This document shows positions 8,662 through 16,439 of a stretch of 64,000 bases of DNA, one piece after another. Below the pieces are notes generated by a model. The model saw only the letters and a program-made list of their open reading frames with translations. It made no database searches and was not told the DNA's origin. Position 1 is the first letter of the stretch, and each line of letters begins with the position of its first letter. The DNA comes from Actinomadura oligospora ATCC 43269. GTDB taxonomy: Bacteria; Actinomycetota; Actinomycetes; Streptosporangiales; Streptosporangiaceae. A program made the position numbers and the translations under genes. The stretch covers positions 372,001-436,000 of the forward strand of contig NZ_JADG01000007.1 of the NCBI RefSeq assembly GCF_000518265.1, written 5' to 3'.

Positions 8662-8677
8662 TGTTTCACGTGAAACG
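8662..8677. other. parS: parS site 4
   Basis: TGTTTCACGTGAAACG matches the 16-bp consensus at 15 positions, the joint-best match in the window. It lies about 240 bp downstream of the parB stop codon. Confidence 0.95.
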
Positions 8678-8868
8678 GCGGGAGCGGCGACAACCGGCCG
8701 ACCTCCTGGAGGTTGCCGGCGAGGGTCTCGCTTCTAGCGCCTGGAGGAGGACGAGGGCCTGGCGGGGCGGACGGGGGTTTGGCGGGGCGGACGAGGGTCT
8801 GGCGGGAAGGGCTAGGGCCGGGAGGAAGTCGGAGGGCAGGCGGGAGGGCGAGGACGGCCGGGAAAGCG

Positions 8869-8901
8869 AAACGCCCGCCTCGGTGGAGCGGGGCGGGCGT
8901 T
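8869..8901 (-). terminator. terminator of the rsmG-parA-parB operon
   Basis: A 10-bp perfect stem (8870-8879 with 8892-8901) reads, on the minus strand, into a T-containing tail (GTTTCGCTTT). It lies 14 bp past the parB stop. Confidence 0.7.
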
Positions 8902-8915
8902 GAGAGGAAGGCCGG

Positions 8916-9896
8916 TCAGTCGTCGTCTTCGACGCCCTTGTCACCGGGGGCCATCGACTTGATGATGCGGTCGAGGTCCTCCAGGGTGGCGAACTCGACG
9001 ACGATCTTGCCCTTCTTGCTCCCCATGTCGACCCGGACCCGGGTCTCGTACCGGTCGGAGAGCCGGTCGGCCAGGTGCTGGAGGGCGGGAGCGGTGGGGC
9101 GCTTGCCACGGACGCGGGGCGCCTTCGGCTCCTCGTCGGCCTCACGGGTGGCGATGATCTCCTCGACGGCGCGGACGGAGAGCCCTTCGGCGACGATGCG
9201 CTGGGCCAGGCGGTCCTGCGCCTCGGCGCTGTCCAGCGACAGCAGGGCGCGGGCGTGGCCGGCCGACAGCACGCCCGCGGCCACCCGGCGCTGCACGTTC
9301 GGCGGCAGGTTCAGCAGGCGCAGCGTGTTGGTGATGTGCGGACGGGACCGTCCGATGCGTCCGGCGAGCTGCTCGTGGGTGGCGCCGAAGTCCTCCAGGA
9401 GCTGCTGGTAGGCGGCCGCCTCCTCCAGCGGGTTGAGCTGCTGCCGGTGCAGGTTCTCCAGGAGGGCGTCCCGGAGCATCGCGTCGTCGCCGGTGTCCCG
9501 GACGATCGCGGGGATCGCGTCCAGGCCGGCCAGCTGGGCGGCGCGCCAGCGGCGCTCGCCCATGATCAGCTCGTAGTCGTGCTCGGTGTCGTCCTGGACG
9601 CGCCGGACGACGATCGGCTGGAGCAGCCCGACGATGGAGATCGACTCCGACAGCTCCCGCAGCGCCTCCTCATCGAAGTGCTCGCGGGGCTGGCGGGGGT
9701 TCGGCCGGATCCCGCGCGGCGGGATCTCCGCGAAGTGCGCGCCCGCGACCGCCTGTGCCTCCGGGTACGCGCCGTCCGCCTGGACGTCGCGTCCGGCGGA
9801 GGGGGACGCGGACGGCCCGGCGGCGGGCGGAGGCGGCGGAGCGGTCGGGATCAGGGCGCCGAGCCCACGGCCCAGCCCGCGCGGCGGCTTGCTCAC
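8916..9896 (-). CDS. parB: chromosome-partitioning protein ParB (CTPase clamp)
   Basis: This 326-residue protein starts with the ParA-contact motif '[12 protein letters not shown]'. It then has a Pro/Ala-rich linker, the ParB/Srx domain ('[20 protein letters not shown]' and the CTP-binding 'GERRWRAAQ'), the central helix-turn-helix ('[20 protein letters not shown]') and a C-terminal dimerisation domain. It binds the nearby parS sites, slides as a CTP-dependent clamp and organises the origin. Its GTG start overlaps the parA stop by four bases (GTGA), so both are made from one message. Confidence 0.96.
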   Translation of the reverse strand: MSKPPRGLGRGLGALIPTAPPPPPAAGPSASPSAGRDVQADGAYPEAQAVAGAHFAEIPPRGIRPNPRQPREHFDEEALRELSESISIVGLLQPIVVRRVQDDTEHDYELIMGERRWRAAQLAGLDAIPAIVRDTGDDAMLRDALLENLHRQQLNPLEEAAAYQQLLEDFGATHEQLAGRIGRSRPHITNTLRLLNLPPNVQRRVAAGVLSAGHARALLSLDSAEAQDRLAQRIVAEGLSVRAVEEIIATREADEEPKAPRVRGKRPTAPALQHLADRLSDRYETRVRVDMGSKKGKIVVEFATLEDLDRIIKSMAPGDKGVEDDD

Positions 9897-11143
9897 TGGG
9901 CGGCCTCCACCCAGCGGTGCGCCATCTCCGAGGCGGCCTCGCTGTAGGCGAGCGCGCCGCTGGAGCCGGGGTCATAGGTGATCACGGACTGGCCGTAGCT
10001 CGGGGCCTCGGAGACCCGGACGCTGCGCGGGATCACGGTGTTCAGCACGACGTCCCCGAAGTGGGCGCGGACGTCCTCGGCGACCTGCGCGGCGAGCCGC
10101 GTCCGCGCGTCGTACATCGTCAGCACGATCGTGGAGATGTTCACCTGCGGGTTGAGGTGCGCCTTGACCAGGTCCACCGTCCGGACGAGCTGCCCGAGGC
10201 CCTCCAGCGCGTAGTACTCGCACTGGATCGGGATCAGCAGCTCGTCCCCGCCGACCAGGGCGTTCACCGTGAGCAGGCCGAGGGACGGCGGGCAGTCGAT
10301 GAGCACGTAGTCGAAGCCGTCGGTGTCGTAGGCGTCCAGCGCCCGGCGCAGCCGGGACTCGCGGGCCACCTTGGAGACCAGCTCGATCTCCGCGCCCGCC
10401 AGGTTCAGCGTGGCCGGGGCGCAGTACAGGTTCGGGATCTCCGGCGCCGGGACGACGATGTCGGCCAGCGGCGTGTCCTCGATCAGGACGTCGTAGATGG
10501 ACGGGATGTCCGCGTGGTGGTCCACGCCCAGGGCGGTGGAGGCGTTGCCCTGCGGGTCCAGGTCGACCACCAGGACGCGGGCGCCGTGCAGCGCCAGCGA
10601 CGCGGCGAGGTTCACCGACGTGGTCGTCTTGCCCACGCCGCCCTTCTGGTTGGCGACCGAGATGATCCGGCAGCGGCTCGGCCGGGGCCATTCGGCATCC
10701 CGGCGGCCACTGCCCGGCATCACCTTGAGCGCGGTCACGGAGGTTTCATGTGAAACCTTGGCGTCCTTCAGCGCCTCGCGCACGAGTTCCGACTCCCCCT
10801 GAGTGTGTCCCTGGCGCGGGGCGGGCAGCGTGGCGCCTCCGCCTCCCGTCGGGACGTAGCCGACGGTCTCCGCGGTTCCGGACGTCGTGTTTCCCCACAT
10901 CGCGTGCCCGGAGGGGGCTGAGCCCGCCTCCTGCGCGGGGCGCGGCGCCTCGGGCCGCTCCCCCGCGTCGCCGGGGGCCGCAGCGGGCCGTCCGGACTGG
11001 TCTGCTTCTGCTCCGGGACCGGACGGACCGGCGGGGCGGCCCGTCGCATCGGCGTGTCCGGGAAGGCCCGCGCCGTGCGCGGCCTGCTCGTCAGCGGATT
11101 CGTCGGGGCTGCCAGAGCGGCCCGATACCGGTCCCGTGCTCAT
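9893..11143 (-). CDS. parA: ParA-family chromosome-partitioning ATPase with long N-terminal extension
   Basis: The ATPase domain runs from about residue 158 to 416: deviant Walker A 'KGGVGKTTT' (167-175), '[10 protein letters not shown]', and Walker B region '[11 protein letters not shown]'. ParA binds DNA non-specifically and, with ParB, moves origins apart. About 155 residues before the ATPase core are low-complexity (Gly/Pro/Ala/Glu-rich), which makes it much longer than the usual 300-340 residues. The ATG at 11141-11143 overlaps the rsmG stop (ATGA); a downstream start cannot be excluded. A near-parS palindrome lies within its coding sequence. Confidence 0.93.
   Translation of the reverse strand: MSTGPVSGRSGSPDESADEQAAHGAGLPGHADATGRPAGPSGPGAEADQSGRPAAAPGDAGERPEAPRPAQEAGSAPSGHAMWGNTTSGTAETVGYVPTGGGGATLPAPRQGHTQGESELVREALKDAKVSHETSVTALKVMPGSGRRDAEWPRPSRCRIISVANQKGGVGKTTTSVNLAASLALHGARVLVVDLDPQGNASTALGVDHHADIPSIYDVLIEDTPLADIVVPAPEIPNLYCAPATLNLAGAEIELVSKVARESRLRRALDAYDTDGFDYVLIDCPPSLGLLTVNALVGGDELLIPIQCEYYALEGLGQLVRTVDLVKAHLNPQVNISTIVLTMYDARTRLAAQVAEDVRAHFGDVVLNTVIPRSVRVSEAPSYGQSVITYDPGSSGALAYSEAASEMAHRWVEAAQ
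10742..10757. other. parS: parS-like site inside parA
   Basis: GGTTTCATGTGAAACC matches the parS consensus at 13 of 16 positions; the differences are the two end bases and one of the central pair. It encodes Val-Ser-His-Glu-Thr in ParA just upstream of the ATPase domain. Confidence 0.6.
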
Positions 11144-11790
11144 GAAGACCTCTTTTTCGACCCTTTGGCGGGACGCGGCGCGCGTTCGGCCACCACCCGG
11201 ACAAGCGTTGTCGGCGGCTCGACCTTACCTTGTCCGACTTGGAGTAGTTCAGTGGTCCGCACACCGAATCGCTCGAGCGCGGGAGCGGCCTCCTCGATCT
11301 CCGCCGCGGCGCGCTCGCCCTTCATCGCGAGCAGCTCCCCGCCCGGCCGCAGCAGCGGCAACGCCCACCGGACCAGCCGTTCCAGCGGCGCGACGGCCCG
11401 GGCGGTCGCCACGTCCATGGAGAACTCCTTGACGACCTCCTCGGCACGGCCGCGGCGGACCTCGACGTTCTCGAGCCCGAGCAGCTCGACCGCCTCGTTC
11501 AGGAAGTTCGTCCGGCGGAGCAGCGGCTCCAGCAGCGTGATCGACAGATCGGGCCGGACGATCGCCAGCACGAGGCCCGGCAGCCCGGCCCCCGTCCCGA
11601 TGTCCACCACCCTGGCGTTCTCCGGGATGGCCTCGGCGACCACCGCGCAGTTGATCAGATGCCGTTCCCACAGCCGGTCGGCCTCGCGCGGACCGATCAG
11701 TCCGCGTTCGACGCCCGCGTCTGCGAGGAACTCCGCGTAGCGTTCCGCGATCGGCAGCGCGTCCCCGAATACCTCACGTGCAGTGCCCAC
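11140..11790 (-). CDS. rsmG: 16S rRNA (guanine(527)-N7)-methyltransferase RsmG
   Basis: A 216-residue class I methyltransferase with the SAM-binding 'VVDIGTGAGLPGLVLA' and the family motifs 'ERHLINCAVVAEAI' and 'ATARAVAPLERLVRWALPLL'. RsmG methylates N7 of G527 in 16S rRNA; its loss gives low-level streptomycin resistance. The GTG at 11788-11790 is chosen because homology begins at 'AREVFGDALP'. The frame stays open about 50 codons upstream but without similarity. It is the first gene of the rsmG-parA-parB operon and overlaps parA by four bases. Confidence 0.92.
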   Translation of the reverse strand: MGTAREVFGDALPIAERYAEFLADAGVERGLIGPREADRLWERHLINCAVVAEAIPENARVVDIGTGAGLPGLVLAIVRPDLSITLLEPLLRRTNFLNEAVELLGLENVEVRRGRAEEVVKEFSMDVATARAVAPLERLVRWALPLLRPGGELLAMKGERAAAEIEEAAPALERFGVRTTELLQVGQGKVEPPTTLVRVVAERAPRPAKGSKKRSS

Positions 11791-12016
11791 CAGACGAATC
11801 GTTCCACAAAAACCCGCGGCGGCGTACCTGGGCGGACGGCGCCACGCCAGCTCACGCGCCTTCCGGACGTCCCCTTGGCCTCGTTCTGACCGTCTTCGTC
11901 CGTCCGCGACCGGTACGGACGACCGGCCCGAACGCACCGGAACGCATATTCGGCGTGGGCCGGGTAGAGGGAGGACGGCGCTGTCACTCGCCCTTCACGG
12001 GAGGGAGCACCAAGAG

Positions 12017-12508
12017 ATGGGAATCGGTGTCAGCCTCGCCTTCATCGCCCTGGGGATGATCCTGGCCTTCGCCATACGGGTCGACCTCAGCGGTCTCGAC
12101 ATCCACCTGGTCGGCTGGATCCTCATCTTCGTCGGCCTGATCAGCATGATCTTCACACTGGCCTACACCCGGCCGCGCCGCCGGTCGGAGCAGGTGCCGG
12201 GCGCGGATCCCCTGTACGACGTCGAGGCGGAACGTCCGCACGTGGAGAAGGTCGTCGTGGAGCGCTCCGACGAACCGAAGGTCGTGGAACGCGTGATCGA
12301 ACGTCCGGTATCCGGCAAGGATCTCGATGACCACCCCGCCCGGGATGCGTCGTTCGCGCAGAACCCGGCGGAGGCTCAGGATCCCGCACTGGCGCAGGAT
12401 CCCGCCGTCGCACAGGATCCGGCCATCGCGCAGGACCCCGCCATCGCGCAGGATCCGGCCGCGGAGAACCCTCCGGCGCCGGTCCGGCGCGGGCCACGCC
12501 GACGCTGA
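12017..12508 (+). CDS. DUF6458-like small membrane protein with hexapeptide repeats
   Basis: The 163-residue protein begins with two transmembrane helices ('VSLAFIALGMILAFAI' and 'IHLVGWILIFVGLISMIFTL') with a short loop between them, the layout of the actinobacterial DUF6458 family. A charged region rich in Val/Glu follows. Then, at about residues 112-147, there are about six copies of a hexapeptide of the AQDPAx type, and the protein ends with a basic C-terminus. Function is unknown. The ATG at 12017 has GGGAG about ten bases upstream. It is divergent from rsmG. Confidence 0.75.
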   Translation: MGIGVSLAFIALGMILAFAIRVDLSGLDIHLVGWILIFVGLISMIFTLAYTRPRRRSEQVPGADPLYDVEAERPHVEKVVVERSDEPKVVERVIERPVSGKDLDDHPARDASFAQNPAEAQDPALAQDPAVAQDPAIAQDPAIAQDPAAENPPAPVRRGPRRR

Positions 12509-12629
12509 TCACCAACGACCGAACACCGGCTGAAGCCGAGCACGTGTGGCCCTGCCTGAACGCAATGACTACCGAACGTCCGACATGAGCGCCTGAATCA
12601 ACCGAAATCACACGCCCTGAAACGACGAA

Positions 12630-12666
12630 CCGCCTGCCCGGCCCGTGAGAACGGGTCGGACAGGCG
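12630..12666 (-). terminator. terminator of the rpmH-jag operon
   Basis: An imperfect 16-bp GC-rich hairpin lies just beyond the jag stop codon, with two non-Watson-Crick positions, one of them a G-U wobble. It is correctly placed to end the minus-strand rpmH-rnpA-yidD-yidC-jag transcript. Confidence 0.65.
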
Positions 12667-12683
12667 GCGCTCGCCGTTACGGC

Positions 12684-13190
12684 TCAGGAAGGGTGGACGA
12701 CGACGAAGCGCTCCGGCTCCTCGCCCTCGGACTCGCTGCGCAGACCGGCGGCGGCGACGGCGTCGTGCACGATCTTGCGCTCGAACGGGGTCATCGGGGC
12801 CAGTGGCTTGGCCTCGCCGGCCTGCTTGACCTCGGCCGAGATCTCCTGGCCCAGCTTGGTCAGCTCGGCGCGGCGGCGCTCGCGGTAGCCGCCGATGTCG
12901 AGCATCAGCCGGCTGCGGTTGCCGGTCTGGCGGTGCACGGCGAGCCGGGTCAGCTCCTGGAGCGCCTCCAGGACCTCTCCACGCTTGCCGACCAGCTCGT
13001 CCAGGGACGCCCCGACGACCGCGACGACCGCGCGCTCGCCCTCGACGTCCATGTCGATGTCGCCGTCGAAGTCACCGATGTCCAGCAGGCCCTCGATGTA
13101 GTCGGCGGCGATCTCGCCTTCCTGCTCGAGCGCCTGGACGTCGACCTCGGTGGTGTCGGTCTGGCTCAACGGGATCTCCTTCTTCGGCAC
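12684..13190 (-). CDS. khpB: KH/R3H RNA-binding protein KhpB (Jag/SpoIIIJ-associated)
   Basis: The 168-residue protein has an acidic N-terminus, a KH-like domain ('VGASLDELVGKRGEVLEALQ', residues about 75-120) and a C-terminal R3H domain ('MTPFERKIVHDAVAAAG' followed by 'SEGEEPERFVVVHP'). The separate Jag_N domain of firmicutes is absent, as usual in actinobacteria. KhpB proteins bind RNA and influence cell elongation. It lies 15 bp downstream of yidC in the same operon. Confidence 0.92.
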   Translation of the reverse strand: MPKKEIPLSQTDTTEVDVQALEQEGEIAADYIEGLLDIGDFDGDIDMDVEGERAVVAVVGASLDELVGKRGEVLEALQELTRLAVHRQTGNRSRLMLDIGGYRERRRAELTKLGQEISAEVKQAGEAKPLAPMTPFERKIVHDAVAAAGLRSESEGEEPERFVVVHPS

Positions 13191-13205
13191 GGACCGGGGT
13201 CAAAA

Positions 13206-14171
13206 CTAGCGCTTCTGGGAGCCGCTGCGCTTGCTGCGCGGCTTACGCGTCGGCTGGTTGCGGACGACCTTGGGCGCGGCGCCGTTGTCGGCGGTCTCCG
13301 CGTCGGCCCCGTCCTCGCCCTTCTTCGCCTTCGCGCCGGCGCCGGCCTTGGCCTTCGCGCCGGAGGCCGCGGGGGTCTTGCCCTCCTCCTTGGCCTTCTC
13401 GAGCGCCTCGGGCGACTGGTAGCGCTTGTAGATGTAGTGCGACTGCGCGAGCGTCCAGGAGTTGGACGTCACCCAGTACATGAGCACGCCCAGCGGGAAC
13501 CCGAGGCCGAACAGGCCGAACGCGGGGGCCAGGAAGACCATCATCTTCTGGGCCTGCATCATCGGGTTGTTCTCGTCCGCCATCGGCGTCTGGCGCTTCA
13601 TGCTGGCGCGGACGGTGAAGAACGTGGTGACGGAGGAGATGACGACCGCCGCACCGGTGATGACCAGCGCGTTCCAGCTCTTGGGGTTGTGGCTCCAGGC
13701 GTTGAGGAACGTGTCGGAGATGTGCGACCCGAAGATCGGCGCGTTCTGGGCGCTGTGGACCAGGTCCGGCGACATCTTGAAGACGCCGTGGCCCGGCTTG
13801 GCGTCCGAGATGCGCTTGAGCACCTGGAAGAGGCCGATGAACACCGGCATCTGCACCAGGAGCGGCAGACAACCCGACAGCGGGTTGGCGCCGTTCTCCT
13901 GGTAGAGCTTCATGACCTCCTGGTTGAGGCGCTGCTTGTCGTTCTTGTACTTCTTGCGAAGCGCCTGGACCTTCGGGTTGAGCTCCTGCATCTTCCGGGA
14001 CGCGTGGATCTGCTTGACGAACAGCGGAACCAGCAGCAGCCGGAGCAGGACGGTCAGCAGGATGATCGAGCCGCCCCAGGCCCACCCGCTGTCCTTCGGG
14101 AAGACCAGGCTCAGTGCGGAGTGAATCCACACGATGAGCTGGGAGACGATCGTGTACAACCAGTCAAGCAC
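13206..14171 (-). CDS. yidC: membrane protein insertase YidC
   Basis: A 321-residue YidC/Oxa1-type insertase. It shows the conserved helices 'SIILLTVLLRLLLVPLFVKQ' (with the positively charged groove Arg), the cytoplasmic coiled region 'ELNPKVQALRKKYKNDKQRL', 'LPLLVQMPVFIGLFQVLKR' and C-terminal TM segments ending 'FPLGVLMYWVTSNSWTL'. The tail is Lys/Ala-rich and basic, suited to ribosome contact. There is no large periplasmic P1 domain, as in Gram-positive-type YidC. It inserts proteins alone or with SecYEG. The GTG start overlaps the end of yidD by 8 bp. Confidence 0.95.
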   Translation of the reverse strand: MLDWLYTIVSQLIVWIHSALSLVFPKDSGWAWGGSIILLTVLLRLLLVPLFVKQIHASRKMQELNPKVQALRKKYKNDKQRLNQEVMKLYQENGANPLSGCLPLLVQMPVFIGLFQVLKRISDAKPGHGVFKMSPDLVHSAQNAPIFGSHISDTFLNAWSHNPKSWNALVITGAAVVISSVTTFFTVRASMKRQTPMADENNPMMQAQKMMVFLAPAFGLFGLGFPLGVLMYWVTSNSWTLAQSHYIYKRYQSPEALEKAKEEGKTPAASGAKAKAGAGAKAKKGEDGADAETADNGAAPKVVRNQPTRKPRSKRSGSQKR

Positions 14172-14751
14172 CGGGCAGCTCCTTGGGCTCTGCTAGGGCG
14201 GGGCCGCTCTGCTCGCGGCCGGAGGTCTTCGGGGGTTCCGCGGCCTTGTCGCGCGGGCCGCTCTCGTCCGGACCGGCATGGCCGGGACCGGTGGACGCGG
14301 CGTCGCCGTTCTGGCCGGGCTCGCCGCCGTTCCGGGCGGACCCGTCCGTGCCGGACGCGGCGCGCTCGGTGGCGCTGCCCGCGGACGGACGGCCGGAATC
14401 CGCGTCGGCGGCGGAGGCGCGGTCGCGGCGCGGCGGAACCGGGTCGTAACCGCCGGGGTTGAACGGATGGCAGCGGGCGATCCGCCGCACCGTCAGCCAG
14501 GAGCCGCGCAGCGCGCCGTGCTCCTGGAGTGCCTTCAGCCCGTAGGCGCTGCAGGTGGGCTGGAACCGACACTGCTGCCCGAGCAGGGGGCTCAGGAAGC
14601 GGCGGTAGGCGCGAACGAAGAGGATCAGGACAGCGGCGACCGGACCGGGGCGCGGTGCGGCACCCGGTTCGCCCGTTTCGCCCGGGGAATCCGCACGGCC
14701 GGTTCCGACCGGGGATTCCGCAGGTCGCGCACCCGCAGGTCCGCTCGTCAT
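14164..14751 (-). CDS. yidD: membrane protein insertion efficiency factor YidD, with long disordered tails
   Basis: The YidD core spans about residues 39-107: '[20 protein letters not shown]', '[15 protein letters not shown]' and '[18 protein letters not shown]', including the conserved cysteines. YidD is a small amphipathic membrane-associated factor that helps YidC. At 195 residues it is more than twice the usual length: a tail of about 38 residues at the N-terminus and 88 at the C-terminus are low-complexity Gly/Pro/Ser/Glu-rich. The ATG overlaps the rnpA stop by four bases. Confidence 0.92.
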   Translation of the reverse strand: MTSGPAGARPAESPVGTGRADSPGETGEPGAAPRPGPVAAVLILFVRAYRRFLSPLLGQQCRFQPTCSAYGLKALQEHGALRGSWLTVRRIARCHPFNPGGYDPVPPRRDRASAADADSGRPSAGSATERAASGTDGSARNGGEPGQNGDAASTGPGHAGPDESGPRDKAAEPPKTSGREQSGPALAEPKELPGA

Positions 14752-15497
14752 GTCCGTCCCTTGGTGGTCTGCCGCAACACCCGGTCGAGGGCGGAGTCCA
14801 GATCAGCGGCCAGTTCGTCACCGCGCGCCGTTCCCGCTGCGGGGTTGGCGCGCACTACGAGCAGGCTACCCTCCGGAAGTCGCTCGAGGCGCGCACGCAC
14901 GAGGTGACGCAGCCTGCGCCGCACCTGGTTCCGGACGACGGCGTTCCCGACCGTCCGTGCCACGATGAACCCGACGAGTGCGGGCTCCTCGCGTCCGGTT
15001 GCTCCCGGTACCAAGGGGTTCTGGCGTCCTGTGCCGTTCCCTGGCTCGTTGTCCACACCCATCGAAACGAGCGGGCGGGACGTGTCGTTAGCGCCGGAGG
15101 AACGGTTTTCCACAGGCTGTGGTTCGCCTGTGGCTGAACGAGAGTCCGCCGCCGTGGCCGAACGGGAAACCGCCTCTGCGGCTGAACGAACAGACGCTTG
15201 CTGAACGGCGTCCCCAGAGGTCGCCCCGCGAGTGTCGCGAGGCGCGGACGCGGACGCGGGCTGCTCGCCCGGCCCGGTGGGGTGGCCGTCCTGTCCGGAC
15301 GACCGGCGCTCCCCGTCGCGGGGCGCGACGGCGTTCGCGAGCCGCGAACCGGCTCGCGCCTCGGCGGGGAACGGCGCGGCGGACGGGTCCCTGCGGAGCA
15401 GGTGCACGACGACAGTTGGCCGTCCGGCGCGTCGCCCGCGCCGGACGGCCAAGGTGAAGTCGTCCCGCCGCCGCATCCGGTGTCCGGACGGCAGCAT
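14748..15497 (-). CDS. rnpA: ribonuclease P protein component with a large internal insertion
   Basis: RnpA is the protein subunit that, with RNase P RNA, cleaves tRNA 5' leaders. The N-terminal part (residues 1-36: '[20 protein letters not shown]', 'VVVHLL') and the C-terminal part (about 172-249: '[20 protein letters not shown]', containing the RNA-binding RN-x-V-R-R-R motif) are normal. About 130 residues of Ser/Ala/Arg/Glu-rich low-complexity sequence separate them, making 249 residues instead of about 120. The reading frame is intact throughout and both flanks share that frame. It sits in the loop between the first two beta strands of the fold. Operon: rpmH upstream, yidD overlapping downstream. 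Confidence 0.93.
   Translation of the reverse strand: MLPSGHRMRRRDDFTLAVRRGRRAGRPTVVVHLLRRDPSAAPFPAEARAGSRLANAVAPRDGERRSSGQDGHPTGPGEQPASASAPRDTRGATSGDAVQQASVRSAAEAVSRSATAADSRSATGEPQPVENRSSGANDTSRPLVSMGVDNEPGNGTGRQNPLVPGATGREEPALVGFIVARTVGNAVVRNQVRRRLRHLVRARLERLPEGSLLVVRANPAAGTARGDELAADLDSALDRVLRQTTKGRT
15049..15057 (+). other. consensus DnaA box within rnpA
   Basis: TTGTCCACA, a perfect DnaA box, lies in the part of rnpA that encodes the inserted segment. It is about 3.7 kb from oriC. Confidence 0.45.
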
Positions 15498-15512
15498 TGC
15501 GTCAGTGGTCGG

Positions 15513-15650
15513 TCAGACCGCGATGCGGGCGCGGCCCTTGCCACGCCGCGAAGACAGGATGGCGCGCCCGGCGCGGGTGCGCATGCGCAGCCGGAAGCCG
15601 TGCTTCTTGTGACGACGGCGGTTGTTCGGCTGGAAAGTACGCTTGCTCAC
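15513..15650 (-). CDS. rpmH: 50S ribosomal protein L34
   Basis: A 45-residue basic protein, '[20 protein letters not shown]' onward, ending '[10 protein letters not shown]'; this is L34, a structural protein of the large ribosomal subunit. The GTG at 15648-15650 gives the standard length. It heads the conserved minus-strand operon rpmH-rnpA-yidD-yidC-khpB and is divergent from dnaA. Confidence 0.96.
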   Translation of the reverse strand: MSKRTFQPNNRRRHKKHGFRLRMRTRAGRAILSSRRGKGRARIAV

Positions 15651-16439
15651 TTGAGGCTCCAGTGCTGCGGTCGGCGTGATCAGTCTCGAGGATTCGCACC
15701 GCGGGCCGCGTCCGGTCCCCCGCAGCGGGGGCCCACCCGGCTCTCCGTGAAAGGGCGAGACGGCGGGCACGCGTCATCTCCGTCGATGCGACTCGACCTC
15801 AGCACGTTACGGGCTACTCGCCCATCCGGTCAAACGGAGCGCCCCCGGCACCTGGCGATCTTCGGCGGACGGGCGCTCCTCGTCCACCTCCTGGGGACAA
15901 CCGTGCCCGCTTACGCGCGGAAGGCCCCGCGCGTCCCCGCGACGGCCGCGTCCATGCGCCTGGAGACGTTTCCCACAGGGGCTCGTGCGCCCGCGCGATG
16001 GCCCGTTGTCAAGACTCCTGACTCCGCTCGTGCGCCCGCGCGAAAGCTGTGGGTAACTGTGGATCTTGTGGGGACGAACACGGTGCGGACGGGGTTCGTG
16101 AGGCGTGTTGCGACCATCCGGAGTCAGGCCCTACAGTGACGGAACGAGTTTCCCGGTATGTGCGGTCCAGCCGACCGGTTCTCCCAGTTCCTGCAGGTCT
16201 CGCAGGGTGCGCCGAGACCACCTACTCCCCGGTTATCCACGGTCCCTCAGGCCGTGCCATGGACTTTTACACAGGCGTCCCCATGGTCATGCACATGGTG
16301 TGGACAACTCTGTGGACAACTCGTGAGAGAGTAAGTCTCCCGCATGGTCGACGGGCCTTTGTGGCAGCCCGAACCGGTGGGGTGGACGGGTTGAGGGGCA
16401 CTCCGCGCGACGACTACGCCGGAGCTTTCGGGAGGGGCC
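15651..16439. promoter_or_regulatory. rpmH-dnaA divergent promoter region with DnaA boxes
   Basis: About 790 bp separate rpmH from dnaA, with no convincing gene. Two perfect DnaA boxes (TGTGGACAA at 16299-16307 and 16311-16319, only 3 bp apart) and a near-perfect one (TTATCCACG at 16233-16241) lie 120-210 bp before the dnaA start. A weaker one is at 16049-16057. This fits autorepression of dnaA by DnaA, as known in other bacteria, and may form an auxiliary origin segment. I did not assign promoter hexamers. Confidence 0.7.

Larger units (their letters stand above)
8342..8915. other. centromere-like intergenic region between the ligase gene and parB
   Basis: The stretch is about 570 bp long. 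It contains two further parS-type sequences (8528-8543 and 8662-8677), a run of imperfect direct repeats around GGCGGGGCGGACG at about 8758-8810, and the parB terminator. Short open frames exist, but none has a good start, codon pattern or similarity. It is best read as a ParB loading region. Confidence 0.7.

Noticed and set aside
8713..9411. Plus-strand frame antisense to parB
   Set aside because: No similarity; it is a shadow of parB.
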